A stretch of 14,104 nucleotides of DNA from an uncultured Prevotella sp. (GCA_905211345.1 CAJMAO010000037.1:1-14104), one strand, 5' to 3'; positions 1 to 7,255 are shown, numbered from the stretch's first letter. The notes: generated from the sequence alone by a model not told the origin. A program made the numbers and translations.

Positions 1-1
1 C

Positions 2-811
2 GACGCTCCCGACATTGCCGGTAAAATCAGGGTGTACTGGATTGGCGGCCCCAACAAGAAATGGAGCGTAAACAGCTATGTATACATCGTGGAGAATTTC
101 CCCGACCTGTGGATGATTGAGAACAACGTGGCTTACCGCGCTTTCATATCCGACGGCAGGAACAACGACAAGTATAACGCCGGGTTTTACGAGCATTTTG
201 CGAAGGGAGCGGGGCGGCTCGGCGCCGACTTCGGCCGCTATCTGGGCGGCCGGCCTAAGATGGGCGACACCCCGTCGCTGCTTTATATGATGGACGGCGA
301 CCCGGCCGACCCTGCTGGAGAGTCGTGGGGCGGGTGCTTCGAGCGTTGCACCCACAGTGCGCGCGTGGTGTTCGACCGCACGGCTACGGCTGCCGATACC
401 GTACAGAACTATGCCGTCATAGAGTTTCATGTCAAAGGCCCAGTGCTCGACAAGTCGATGATCGGCAAGCCGTGCATTACGCTTACCATAGCCAAACAAA
501 GCTGGGAAGGCTATTATATGGGCGGAGGCGATTACATGGTGCGCTATTCCACCTACACGCTGGGCACTCTGCCTTACACCATCGTGTCTGGCGTTAAAGG
601 CTTTCCGGCGCAGAGCGGAGCGGTGACGATTGAGAACTCGTGGCCCGGACGCAAACGCCCTACGGACTATAAGGTGGGCGCGCATTGGTATACCGACCAC
701 GGCGACAAGGCTCTTTTCTACAAGAATTTCCAAGGCGGAGCCACCATTTACAAGTGGCGCAACGAGGTGATGGACGACTGGGGTCTGCGTTTAAGCTGGC
801 TGAAAGACTGA
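2..811 (+). CDS. DUF1593 / Sde182-like nucleoside-hydrolase-fold protein, C-terminal part
   Basis: The reading frame is open from the left edge and stops with TGA at 809-811, so only the last 269 residues are visible. They begin just before the stretch RVYWIGGPNKKW, followed by NSYVYIVENFPDLWMIEN and an Asp/Gly-rich region. This matches my memory of Bacteroidetes DUF1593 proteins (Pfam PF07632, the nucleoside-hydrolase-like domain of the cellulose-binding protein Sde182), usually secreted and about 450-500 residues long. The family resembles inosine-uridine hydrolases, but its substrate is not established. The C-terminal part, including VTIENSWPGRKRP, looks like the beta-rich domain that follows the hydrolase fold. 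The start, signal peptide and catalytic Asp cluster lie outside the window, so activity cannot be judged. Two hairpins follow the stop, so this appears to end a transcript. Confidence 0.72.
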   Translation, partial: DAPDIAGKIRVYWIGGPNKKWSVNSYVYIVENFPDLWMIENNVAYRAFISDGRNNDKYNAGFYEHFAKGAGRLGADFGRYLGGRPKMGDTPSLLYMMDGDPADPAGESWGGCFERCTHSARVVFDRTATAADTVQNYAVIEFHVKGPVLDKSMIGKPCITLTIAKQSWEGYYMGGGDYMVRYSTYTLGTLPYTIVSGVKGFPAQSGAVTIENSWPGRKRPTDYKVGAHWYTDHGDKALFYKNFQGGATIYKWRNEVMDDWGLRLSWLKD

Positions 812-818
812 AAGATAT

Positions 819-854
819 AAGCCCCGGCTTCCATTTTATGGAAAGCCGGGGCTT
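819..854 (+). terminator. Strong GC-rich hairpin after the DUF1593 gene
   Basis: The left arm 819-833 (AAGCCCCGGCTTCCA) pairs with the right arm 839-854 with one bulged base, around the 5-nt loop TTTTA. It starts 8 nt after the stop codon. The plus-strand tail is CTTCTTCC rather than a clean T-run, so termination strength is uncertain. On the minus strand the tail reads TTATATCTTT. Confidence 0.7.
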
Positions 855-890
855 CTTCCGCTTACAGGCTGGCGGCGTATTGACAGACAG

Positions 891-928
891 AAAATAAAAA
901 AAGTCCTCCCGAAAGGAAGGACTTTTTT
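891..928 (-). terminator. Bidirectional intrinsic terminator, best matched to the minus strand
   Basis: The arms 901-910 and 915-924 enclose a 4-nt loop. A T-run lies on the right (923-928) and an A-run on the left (896-900). Read as minus-strand RNA, every position pairs, with one G-U wobble. Read as plus-strand RNA, the same position is a C-A mismatch. It lies 21 bp past the stop of the minus-strand lipoprotein gene, so it probably terminates that gene mainly, with some activity against plus-strand transcription. Confidence 0.82.
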
Positions 929-948
929 GTGCTGTAGGTTATGTTTTT

Positions 949-1797
949 TTATTTCACCTGAACCACCAGATACTTGCTAGTGCTCCAGAATATCTGCGGA
1001 TTTGTGATGTGCAGCACGTACTGGTCTTGCGCGTCGCGCTCCAGCCGGTAGCTGCTTGACGGGTGCATGGTGAGCAGTTTGGCTGATTTGGAATACAGTT
1101 TGATTGCCTTGAGCGAGCGGATGTCGACTTTGGTGAAGTAGCTCTTGTTGAAGTTTGACTGCAGCACTTTACCGTCTACAAGGATGTTTTGCTCCTTTAG
1201 TTCCTTCTTCGTGCCGAAAACATACCATGCCGTGTTAAGCTGCTTGTCCTGCGTGTTTATGGTGTTAGCCTTCTTCGCGTTGTCGTCCTGCAGCAGGTTT
1301 ACGTTCTTGTTGAGCGTAGTCGTGGTGCGTTCAAGCTCCTCTATGTGTATGTCCTTGGCCTCGAGCTGGGCGTAGAGGTCTTTTATCTGGTGGTCTTTGT
1401 CCTCCAGCTGTTTAGTAAGGTTCTCTATCGTCTTTTGCAGTTGTTCGCTCTTTATCGAGCCGTTTTTCACTTGGTTGCGCAGTTTGGCTATCAGTTCGCG
1501 GTTTTCGGCCATGCGTTGCTGTATGAACTGGATGTTCTCCCTGATGCGCTGTTGGCGGCTTGCGCCCTCGCCGTCTTTGGCCACGCTGACGCGGTTTTCG
1601 GCTTCGTTGATGAGGCGGAAGCCTTCCTCTACCTCGTTGAGTATGCCCATCATGTCGTTGATTTCGTTGTCTTTTTGCGCGATGACCTTCTGCAATGAGT
1701 CGCTTTGGCTGAGCTCCTGCTGGTCTGACGGGGTCTTGCCGTTGTTACATGCGGCAAGTGTCAGCAGACAAGCCGCGAAGAATAATACTTTTTTCAT
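949..1797 (-). CDS. Coiled-coil lipoprotein, possibly Cbp1-like adhesin family
   Basis: This is a 282-residue protein. Residues 1-17 form a lipoprotein signal (MKKVLFF..., lipobox LAAC with the modified Cys at 17). Residues about 30-190 are rich in Glu, Gln, Lys and Leu with heptad spacing, so they are probably a long coiled coil. The last 90 residues (from TAWYVFGTKKELKEQ) look like a small globular domain common in Bacteroidetes lipoproteins. I recall this architecture from proteins named as Cbp1-type collagen-binding glycoprotein adhesins, but that name is from memory and binding cannot be inferred here. Residues Asp33-Ser34-Leu35 match the D(S/T)-hydrophobic O-glycosylation motif described in Bacteroides, and they lie just after the lipid anchor. 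The gene follows rsmI by 62 bp on the same strand. I see no TAnnTTTG promoter in that gap, so co-transcription is possible. A strong terminator follows. Confidence 0.78.
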   Translation of the reverse strand: MKKVLFFAACLLTLAACNNGKTPSDQQELSQSDSLQKVIAQKDNEINDMMGILNEVEEGFRLINEAENRVSVAKDGEGASRQQRIRENIQFIQQRMAENRELIAKLRNQVKNGSIKSEQLQKTIENLTKQLEDKDHQIKDLYAQLEAKDIHIEELERTTTTLNKNVNLLQDDNAKKANTINTQDKQLNTAWYVFGTKKELKEQNILVDGKVLQSNFNKSYFTKVDIRSLKAIKLYSKSAKLLTMHPSSSYRLERDAQDQYVLHITNPQIFWSTSKYLVVQVK

Positions 1798-1859
1798 AAT
1801 ATATCAGTTTTTACATTATACATATATTAAATGGATACGGGATGCCTTGCTGCGTAAGG

Positions 1860-2630
1860 TCAGCCGTCGGCCTCGGTTCCGGCCGTGATGCCGGTGTCAG
1901 GTTTTCCTGCCGTTCGTTTCGGTAATTCGTCTTTAACCTTCGTTTTACCGCTTTTTGTTTTTTCCGTTCCCTCAACCACGATTACGAACTCTCCGCGCGG
2001 TTCGGTCTCCTTGAAGTGGGCAGTCAGCTCGTCGAGCGTGCCGCGCACGCTTTCCTCATGTACCTTGGATATTTCGCGGCATACGCTCGCACGGCGGCCA
2101 CCGCCGAAGTATTCGGCAAACTGCTGGAGCGTTTTCAGCACACGGTAGGGCGACTCGTAGAAAATCATTGTGCGCGTTTCGTCTTGCAGTGACTCAAGCC
2201 TCGTGGCGCGTCCTTTCTTCTGCGGCAGGAAACCCTCAAAGCAGAAGCGGTCGCATGGCAGCCCGGACGCCACAAGGGCGGGTACGAACGCGGTTGCGCC
2301 GGGCAGGCATTGCACTGTGATGCCTGCGTTTACCGCCTCGCGAACAAGATAGAAGCCGGGGTCGCTTATGCCGGGAGTGCCTGCGTCGCTTATGAGCGCG
2401 ACGGTGGCTCCGGCTTTCAGCCGTTCCACTATAGAGGCTGATGTGCCGTGCTCGTTGAACTTGTGGTGCGACATCAGCTGGTTCTTTATGTCGAAGTGTT
2501 TCAGCAGTATGCCCGAAGTGCGGGTGTCCTCCGCCAGCACGAGATCAGCTTCCTTAAGCACCCTGACGGCTCTGAAAGTAATGTCTTCAAGGTTACCCAC
2601 GGGGGTGGGGACCACGTATAGCAAGCCCAT
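1860..2630 (-). CDS. rsmI: 16S rRNA (cytidine1402-2'-O)-methyltransferase RsmI
   Basis: RsmI uses S-adenosylmethionine to methylate the ribose of C1402 in the decoding centre of 16S rRNA. The 256-residue product carries the family's tetrapyrrole-methylase-fold motifs: PTPVGNLEDITFRA near the N-terminus, AEDTR (34-38), the glycine-rich loop SDAGTPGISDPG (about 81-92), LPGATAFVPALVASGLP (about 109-125) and FEGFLPQKKG. The start MGLLYVVPTP is normal for the family. The last 35 residues (TEKTKSGKTKV... to the end) are Lys/Thr/Gly-rich, look disordered, and lie beyond the usual catalytic core. The gene is divergent from tdk. A readable promoter at 2762-2792 gives it a leader of roughly 125 nt that may fold. 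The lipoprotein gene follows on the same strand. Confidence 0.95.
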   Translation of the reverse strand: MGLLYVVPTPVGNLEDITFRAVRVLKEADLVLAEDTRTSGILLKHFDIKNQLMSHHKFNEHGTSASIVERLKAGATVALISDAGTPGISDPGFYLVREAVNAGITVQCLPGATAFVPALVASGLPCDRFCFEGFLPQKKGRATRLESLQDETRTMIFYESPYRVLKTLQQFAEYFGGGRRASVCREISKVHEESVRGTLDELTAHFKETEPRGEFVIVVEGTEKTKSGKTKVKDELPKRTAGKPDTGITAGTEADG

Positions 2631-2657
2631 ATTTCAGCCAGATGTTTCTTTTTTTGC

Positions 2658-2730
2658 AACCTCAGGCATGACTGCCGGAGCCCGTCTGTGCCTTCGGCAC
2701 TGGCATCCTGCGCCCCTAAAAGCCTCAGGT
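2658..2730 (-). promoter_or_regulatory. Structured 5' leader of rsmI (possible RNA element)
   Basis: Within the predicted rsmI leader, 2659-2667 (ACCTCAGGC) pairs with 2722-2730 (GCCTCAGGT) apart from the central base. Inside, TGCC (2673-2676) can pair with GGCA (2702-2705). At the tip lies a perfect GTGCC-TTC-GGCAC hairpin (2688-2700). The nested stems suggest a folded RNA, but I do not recognise a known riboswitch. It ends 28 nt before the ATG and has no U-run, so it is not an obvious terminator. Confidence 0.35.
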
Positions 2731-2761
2731 CGCGATTTTAAACGGTATTATATAGTGTATG

Positions 2762-2792
2762 CAAATATAGGTAAATAATCGACGTTGGCAAA
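2762..2792 (-). promoter_or_regulatory. Bacteroidetes-type promoter for rsmI
   Basis: On the minus strand a -33 element TTTG (2792-2789) is followed after exactly 19 bp by TATATTTG (2769-2762), a perfect match to the Bacteroides -7 consensus TAnnTTTG. Transcription would start near 2756, leaving a leader of about 125 nt before the rsmI ATG at 2630. Confidence 0.7.
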
Positions 2793-2807
2793 AAAACGGC
2801 GTATTTC

Positions 2808-2839
2808 TTTGCAATTTTTAAAACGTCTTTGTAATTTTG
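2808..2839 (+). promoter_or_regulatory. Bacteroidetes-type promoter for tdk
   Basis: TTTG (2808-2811), a 20-bp spacer and TAATTTTG (2832-2839) match the TTTG-N19-21-TAnnTTTG consensus. The -7 box ends only 7 bp before the tdk ATG at 2847, so the transcript would be nearly leaderless. The -33 box lies 15 bp from that of the divergent rsmI promoter. Confidence 0.68.
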
Positions 2840-2846
2840 TGGCGGA

Positions 2847-3437
2847 ATGAATGATAGCATAATGCCGGGCGAAGCACGCCGCCCGGGGCGGATAGAAGTG
2901 GTGTGCGGCTCGATGTTTTCAGGCAAGACAGAGGAGCTTATACGGAGGATGAAGCGCGCCGAGTTTGCCCGGCAGAAGGTGGAAATATTCAAGCCGGCCA
3001 TCGATACGCGATATTCCGAGATAGAAGTGGTGAGCCATGACCGCCACGCCATACCTAGTACGCCGGTCGATTCATCGTCGTCGATACTCCTGTTGTCGTC
3101 GGACATTGACGTGGTGGGCATAGACGAGGCCCAGTTTTTTGACAACGGGCTGGTTGATGTGTGCAACGATCTTGCCAACAGGGGCGTGCGTGTGATAGTG
3201 GCCGGTCTTGACATGGATTTCAAGGGGGTGCCGTTCGGCCCTATGCCGGCACTCTGCGCGATAGCCGACGAAGTTACCAAGGTGCACGCGATATGTGTAA
3301 GGTGCGGAGCGTTGGCTTATGTGAGTCATCGTCTTGTAGCTAACGACAAGCGCGTGATGCTGGGCGAGCAGAGCGAGTATGAGCCTCTTTGCCGCGAATG
3401 TTACCGTAAGGCCGTTGAGGAGGAAAGGATGAGATAA
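2847..3437 (+). CDS. tdk: Thymidine kinase (type II)
   Basis: This enzyme phosphorylates thymidine with ATP in pyrimidine salvage. The 196-residue protein has the P-loop GSMFSGKT (21-28), the DEAQ motif with catalytic Glu (93-96, Glu94 the likely base), and a structural zinc site with CxxC at Cys150/Cys153 and Cys182/Cys185. The stretch VAGLDMDFKGVPFGP (118-132) is also typical. I chose the ATG at 2847 because about 15 residues before the first beta strand is normal in Bacteroides homologues. A second in-frame ATG lies at 2862. If the promoter at 2808-2839 is right, the first start gives a leader of only a few nucleotides. An AI-2E family gene follows after 54 bp, probably in the same transcript. 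Confidence 0.95.
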   Translation: MNDSIMPGEARRPGRIEVVCGSMFSGKTEELIRRMKRAEFARQKVEIFKPAIDTRYSEIEVVSHDRHAIPSTPVDSSSSILLLSSDIDVVGIDEAQFFDNGLVDVCNDLANRGVRVIVAGLDMDFKGVPFGPMPALCAIADEVTKVHAICVRCGALAYVSHRLVANDKRVMLGEQSEYEPLCRECYRKAVEEERMR

Positions 3438-3491
3438 TGTGCCGTGAGCGGCGTATAGTGGGCCTACAGGTTGTTTTAATTGCTTTGATGT

Positions 3492-4673
3492 ATGATTATT
3501 GAGGAGAAAATCACTTTCGACAGGTTTATCCGTTGGTCGTTGACAGCATTGGTGGTGGTCGTCGTGCTGTTGCTGATGAAATATCTAAGCAGTGTCTTGT
3601 TGCCGTTTTTTGTGGCATGGCTGCTTGCTTACCTTATTTATCCGATAGTGACTTTTGTGCAATACAGGTTGCATGTGCCTACTAGGGTGTTGTCCATCGT
3701 TGTTTCGCTGTTGTTTCTTATTGCCGTAATAGGTGGCGTGTTTTATCTTATCATACCGCCTATGATTGAGCAGTTTGATAAAATGAGCGAAGTGTTATCG
3801 AATTATTTGCACGAGAAAACACATATAAACAATTTTCCTGTTGCGATACAGCAATGGATAAATGATAACAAGGAAAGCATCCATGAGTTTTTCAAGCAGG
3901 AGGATGTGACCGAGGCCATAAAGACGGCAATGCCAAAACTGTTCTCGGTAATAGGAAAGACGGCGAGCGTGTTGCTTAGCATAGGAGCTTCGCTTATTAC
4001 GCTGTTGTATCTTTTTTTCATACTTTTGGATTACGAGAAGCTTGCCTCGGGCTTTATAAAAATATTTCCGAAAAGCAGCCGTCCGTTCTGGCATGTGCTG
4101 ATAAATGACGTAGAGCGTGAGATGAACAGTTACATTCGCGGTCAAAGCCTTGTGGCGTTGTGCATAGCTGTGCTATTCTGTATCGGTTTCACCATTATCA
4201 ATTTCCCCATGGCTATAGGTCTTGGCATACTGATAGGAGTGTTGAGCCTCATTCCGTATGTTCACGGACTTGCTTTTATTCCGATGCTGTTTCTATCGCT
4301 TCTCAAGGCTGCCGACACAGGGCAGAACTTTTGGGTGATATTTCTTTCGGCCGTAGCGGTGTTTGTTGTCGTGCAGGCTATCACCGACATGGTGCTTACC
4401 CCGAAAATAATGGGTAAGGCTATGGGGCTTAATCCGGCTGTGATACTTCTGTCGTTGTCGGTCTGGGGCGCTCTGTTAGGCTTTATCGGCCTGATCATAG
4501 CATTGCCTCTCACCACGCTGATAATAGCTTATTACCAGCGTTATGTGACCAAGGAAAATGAAACGGAGCCTTCAGGAACGGGCGGTAAAACCGGTGAAGA
4601 TAGCCAAGTGGCAGCATCATGTTTATCTTCTGATAGTGTTTCAGATAAGAACTCGGAAAAAGAAAAAAATTAA
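3492..4673 (+). CDS. AI-2E family (PerM/UPF0118) membrane transporter
   Basis: This is a 393-residue inner-membrane protein. Hydrophobic segments lie at about residues 14-29, 31-57, 65-89, 153-180, 216-236, 238-272, 279-300 and 316-347. A soluble stretch with helical, charged character (about 90-150) separates the third and fourth, as usual in this family. Family motifs are YIRGQ (214-218), IPYV (254-257) and LTPKIMGKAMGLNP (301-314). Family members have been linked to autoinducer-2 export, Na+/H+ antiport or general permease roles, so the substrate cannot be inferred. The last 40 residues are polar and low in complexity (Ser/Thr/Glu/Lys), a probable disordered cytosolic tail. It follows tdk by 54 bp with no clear terminator between them. 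Confidence 0.88.
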   Translation: MIIEEKITFDRFIRWSLTALVVVVVLLLMKYLSSVLLPFFVAWLLAYLIYPIVTFVQYRLHVPTRVLSIVVSLLFLIAVIGGVFYLIIPPMIEQFDKMSEVLSNYLHEKTHINNFPVAIQQWINDNKESIHEFFKQEDVTEAIKTAMPKLFSVIGKTASVLLSIGASLITLLYLFFILLDYEKLASGFIKIFPKSSRPFWHVLINDVEREMNSYIRGQSLVALCIAVLFCIGFTIINFPMAIGLGILIGVLSLIPYVHGLAFIPMLFLSLLKAADTGQNFWVIFLSAVAVFVVVQAITDMVLTPKIMGKAMGLNPAVILLSLSVWGALLGFIGLIIALPLTTLIIAYYQRYVTKENETEPSGTGGKTGEDSQVAASCLSSDSVSDKNSEKEKN

Positions 4674-4688
4674 AAAGTTGCCGAATTA

Positions 4689-4720
4689 TTTGGTCGTATC
4701 AAGAAAAAAGCGTACTTTTG
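4689..4720 (+). promoter_or_regulatory. Promoter of the tRNA-Lys gene
   Basis: TTTG (4689-4692), a 20-bp spacer and TACTTTTG (4713-4720) match the Bacteroidetes consensus perfectly. The predicted start near 4726 lies about 25 nt before the mature tRNA end. The promoter begins 15 bp after the stop of the AI-2E gene. Confidence 0.78.
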
Positions 4721-4751
4721 CACACGCTTTACGGGAAGTGAGGCTTTCTTA

Positions 4752-4824
4752 GATCCGTTAGCTCAGCTGGTAGAGCACAACACTTTTAATGTTGGGGTCT
4801 TGGGTTCGAGCCCCAAACGGATCA
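4752..4824 (+). tRNA. tRNA-Lys (anticodon UUU)
   Basis: The 73-nt cloverleaf is complete. The acceptor stem is GATCCGT (4752-4758) with ACGGATC (4817-4823) and discriminator A4824. The D stem is GCTC/GAGC, and the anticodon stem CAACA/TGTTG encloses loop CTTTTAA, giving anticodon TTT. The T stem TTGGG/CCCAA encloses TTCGAGC. The 3' CCA is not encoded, which is usual in Bacteroidetes. It is a single-gene unit with its own promoter and a hairpin terminator. Confidence 0.97.
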
Positions 4825-4832
4825 CGGAAATG

Positions 4833-4878
4833 AAACCGCAAGAGTTTGTTAGACAGGCTTTTGCGGTTTATGTTTTCT
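4833..4878 (+). terminator. Terminator hairpin after tRNA-Lys
   Basis: AAACCGCAAGAG (4833-4844) pairs with CTTTTGCGGTTT (4858-4869) over 12 bp with one G-U wobble, around a 13-nt loop. It is followed by ATGTTTTC, a short T-rich tail. It starts 8 nt after the tRNA 3' end. Confidence 0.75.
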
Positions 4879-4937
4879 ATATTGGTTATGTGGTTAGGCA
4901 GTTGCAAGTTCGTCACTGTTCGTGGTTGATGGCGTGT

Positions 4938-4967
4938 TTTGTTGCCGGACGGTGAAAATAAAGTTTG
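4938..4967 (+). promoter_or_regulatory. Likely promoter of the U32-family gene
   Basis: TTTG (4938-4941) is followed after 17-18 bp by TAAAGTTTG (4959-4967), which is close to TAnnTTTG but has one extra or one mismatched base. It lies downstream of an in-frame ATG at 4922 and upstream of the ATG pair at 4985/4988, which supports the later start. Confidence 0.4.
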
Positions 4968-4984
4968 TGCTCAATTTTAATAAT

Positions 4985-6232
4985 ATGATGAAAGAGACAA
5001 TCGATAACTTTGAGATAATGGCTCCTGTGGGTAGCCGTGAAAGTTTGCAGGCGGCTATTCAGGCCGGTGCTGGTTCTGTGTATTTCGGCATCGGGCGGTT
5101 GAATATGAGGGCACATTCGGCCAATACGTTCACAATTGACGACCTTCGTGACATTGCCGCGACATGTGCCACGCATGGAATAAAGACATATCTGACGGTG
5201 AACACCATAATTTATGATTGTGACATTGCTGATATGCGTGAGATTGTGGATGCAGCCAAGGATGCCGGAATAAGTGCCGTGATAGCAAGCGACATGGCTG
5301 TTATAACATATTGTCGCAGTATCGGTATGGAAGTTCACCTTTCGACGCAACTTAATATTTCGAATATAGAGGCCCTGAAGTTTTACGCTCAATTTGCAGA
5401 TGTTGCCGTATTGGCTCGCGAACTTACGCTGGATCAGGTTGCTGAGATATATAAACAGGTGTGCGTTCAGGACATTTGCGGTCCGTCTGGGCGGCAGATA
5501 AGGCTTGAGATGTTTTGCCACGGCGCATTGTGCATGGCTGTGAGCGGCAAGTGTTATTTGAGCCTTGACAACGCAGGAAGGTCGGCAAACCGTGGAGAGT
5601 GTATGCAGCTGTGCCGCCGTTCATACCTTGTGACTGACACGGAGACAGGCACGCAGCTCGAAATTGACAATAAGTACATCATGAGTCCGAAAGACTTGAA
5701 GACGGTGCGGTTTATCGACCGTATGATGAATTCCGGTGTCAGGGTGTTCAAGATAGAGGGACGGGCGCGCGGTCCAGAGTATGTTTACACCGTCGTTAAA
5801 TGCTATAAGGAAGCCATAACGTCAGTTCTTGACGGTACGTTTACCGACGAGAAGAAAGACGGATGGGACAAAAGGCTGGCCACAGTGTTTAACCGTGGTT
5901 TTTGGGACGGCTATTATCAAGGTCAGTTGCTTGGCGAATGGAATAAGAACTACGGCTCAAATGCTACCGAGCGTAAGGTTTATGTTGGCCGTGGCGTAAA
6001 GTATTTCTCACGTCTTGGGGTAGCAGAGTTTACATGTGAGGCCGCTGAATTCTCCGTGGGCGACAAGATGTTGATAACCGGACCTACGACAGGTGTTATT
6101 TATGTCACGGTCGAGGAAATTCATGATGACACCCATTCGGTGCCTACAGCGCAAAAAGGCACACGCGTGGCGTTTAAAGTCCCTGATAAAGTGAGACCCA
6201 GTGACAAACTGTTTAAGATCGTGAAAAGTTGA
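4985..6232 (+). CDS. U32-family protein, TrhP/YegQ-like (tRNA 5-hydroxyuridine synthesis candidate)
   Basis: With the start at 4985 the protein has 415 residues. It contains a perfect match to the U32 signature E-x-F-x2-G-[SA]-[LIVM]-C-x4-G-x-C-x-[LIVM]-S (from ELEMF... at about 175-193), followed by SANRGECMQLC, which brings the further Cys206 and Cys210. Together with Cys183 and Cys190 these four Cys are the expected Fe-S ligands of the group. KIEGR (257-260 region) is also conserved. Although named peptidases, relatives such as YegQ/TrhP and RlhA act in prephenate-dependent hydroxylation of tRNA U34 or 23S rRNA. Length and motifs favour that role, but which RNA it modifies is inference. 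An earlier in-frame ATG at 4922 would add 21 unconserved residues and sits before the promoter. sufE follows 59 bp on, a fitting neighbour for an Fe-S protein. Confidence 0.85.
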   Translation: MMKETIDNFEIMAPVGSRESLQAAIQAGAGSVYFGIGRLNMRAHSANTFTIDDLRDIAATCATHGIKTYLTVNTIIYDCDIADMREIVDAAKDAGISAVIASDMAVITYCRSIGMEVHLSTQLNISNIEALKFYAQFADVAVLARELTLDQVAEIYKQVCVQDICGPSGRQIRLEMFCHGALCMAVSGKCYLSLDNAGRSANRGECMQLCRRSYLVTDTETGTQLEIDNKYIMSPKDLKTVRFIDRMMNSGVRVFKIEGRARGPEYVYTVVKCYKEAITSVLDGTFTDEKKDGWDKRLATVFNRGFWDGYYQGQLLGEWNKNYGSNATERKVYVGRGVKYFSRLGVAEFTCEAAEFSVGDKMLITGPTTGVIYVTVEEIHDDTHSVPTAQKGTRVAFKVPDKVRPSDKLFKIVKS

Positions 6233-6291
6233 CATTTACTTCATTTATTCCTCCTTAGGAATGTTTGGCGTGGATATTAAAATATGTAATT

Positions 6292-6717
6292 ATGACAATA
6301 AACGAAGCACAAGATGAAGTCATAGAGGAGTTTTCAGACTTCACGGATTGGATGGATAAGTATCAGTTGCTCATTGATTTAGGCAACGAACAGCAGCCTT
6401 TGGACGAGAAATACAAGACTGAAAGCAACCTTATTGACGGTTGCCAAAGCCGCGTATGGTTGCAGGCTGACTACAAGGACGGGCTTATTTGGTTTACGGC
6501 AGAGAGCGACGCGCTGATTGTCAAGGGCATTATCGCCCTGTTGATACGTGTCCTCAGCGGGCACTCTCCGCAGGAAATACTTGACGCGGACTTGTATTTC
6601 ATCGACCGTATCGGACTTAAAGACCATCTTTCGCCGACTCGTTCCAATGGATTGTTGGCTATGATAAAGCAGATAAGGGTTTACGCTTTGGCGTATAAAT
6701 CGAAGTTTAACGCTTGA
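6292..6717 (+). CDS. sufE: SufE-family cysteine desulfurase sulfur acceptor
   Basis: SufE accepts persulfide sulfur from the cysteine desulfurase SufS and passes it to the Fe-S assembly scaffold. The 141-residue protein has the active-site segment LIDGCQSRVW with the acceptor Cys at position 51, the same number as in E. coli SufE. The C-terminal GLKDHLSPTRSNGLLAMIKQI is also typical. I place the start at ATG 6292 after an A/T-rich leader. A TTG at 6265 is in frame but would add nine unconserved residues. No other suf gene is in the window, so the partner SufS is encoded elsewhere. The RNA methyltransferase gene begins 7 bp after the stop, so the two are almost certainly co-transcribed. Confidence 0.93.
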   Translation: MTINEAQDEVIEEFSDFTDWMDKYQLLIDLGNEQQPLDEKYKTESNLIDGCQSRVWLQADYKDGLIWFTAESDALIVKGIIALLIRVLSGHSPQEILDADLYFIDRIGLKDHLSPTRSNGLLAMIKQIRVYALAYKSKFNA

Positions 6718-6724
6718 TGAAATT

Positions 6725-7255
6725 ATGCGTAAGCTGCGTGTAACAGAGATGAACCGCCTGACGGTCGACGAGTTCAAAGATTCTGAAAAGTTGCCTCTTA
6801 TTGTAGTTCTTGACGATGTACGCAGTATGTATAACGTCGGTTCGGTGTTCAGGTCGTGCGATGCTTTCCGCGTTGAGGCCGTATGGTTGTGCGGCATAAC
6901 AGGCGTGCCACCGCATCCTGAGATACATAAGACAGCCTTAGGGGCTGAGGACAGCGTTGCTTGGCGTTACTTCGGTTCGGCGCAGGAGGCTGTAGCCGAA
7001 TTGCATAATCAAGGTGTGGAGGTTCTTGCCGTTGAGCAGTGTGAGGGCAGCACTATGCTTGACGCTTTCCGTCCGGAGAAAGGGAAGCGTTACGCTGTAG
7101 TTCTTGGAAATGAAGTAAAGGGTGTGCATCAAGACGTTGTTGACGCTTGTGACGGATGCCTTGAGATTCCGCAGTTCGGCACGAAACATTCCCTTAATGT
7201 TTCGGTGACAGCCGGTATCGTCGTGTGGCATTTTTGCCAGTTTACAATTTCATGA
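6725..7255 (+). CDS. SpoU/TrmH-family RNA 2'-O-methyltransferase
   Basis: This 176-residue enzyme has the three SPOUT motifs. Motif 1 is NVGSVFRSCDAF with Asn37 and Arg43, motif 2 is VLGNEVKGV (126-134) with Glu130, and motif 3 is EIPQFGTKHSLNVSVTAG (147-164) with Asn158. These build the knotted SAM site and transfer a methyl group to a ribose 2'-OH. The protein is near the minimal catalytic core and lacks the N-terminal RNA-binding domain of RlmB types, so it resembles TrmH/TrmL-like enzymes. Whether it acts on tRNA or rRNA cannot be read from the sequence. The start MRKLRVTEMNRL fits Bacteroides homologues. It overlaps no gene and lies 7 bp after sufE. No clear terminator follows. Confidence 0.9.
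   Translation: MRKLRVTEMNRLTVDEFKDSEKLPLIVVLDDVRSMYNVGSVFRSCDAFRVEAVWLCGITGVPPHPEIHKTALGAEDSVAWRYFGSAQEAVAELHNQGVEVLAVEQCEGSTMLDAFRPEKGKRYAVVLGNEVKGVHQDVVDACDGCLEIPQFGTKHSLNVSVTAGIVVWHFCQFTIS

Noticed and set aside
2738..3280. 180-codon minus-strand frame across tdk
   Set aside because: It is antisense to the well-supported thymidine kinase and overlaps both divergent promoters.
4922..4984. N-terminal extension of the U32-family protein from the ATG at 4922
   Set aside because: The added 21 residues look unlike the family and lie across the likely promoter. ATG 4985 gives the expected N-terminus.
6247..6262. Small hairpin ATTCCT-CCTT-AGGAAT after the U32 gene
   Set aside because: Only 6 bp and followed by GTTTGG. 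It is too weak to call a terminator, and read-through into sufE is plausible.
6264..6294. TTTG-N19-TAATTATG as a sufE promoter
   Set aside because: The -7-like box has a mismatch and overlaps the start codon, so transcription would begin inside the gene.
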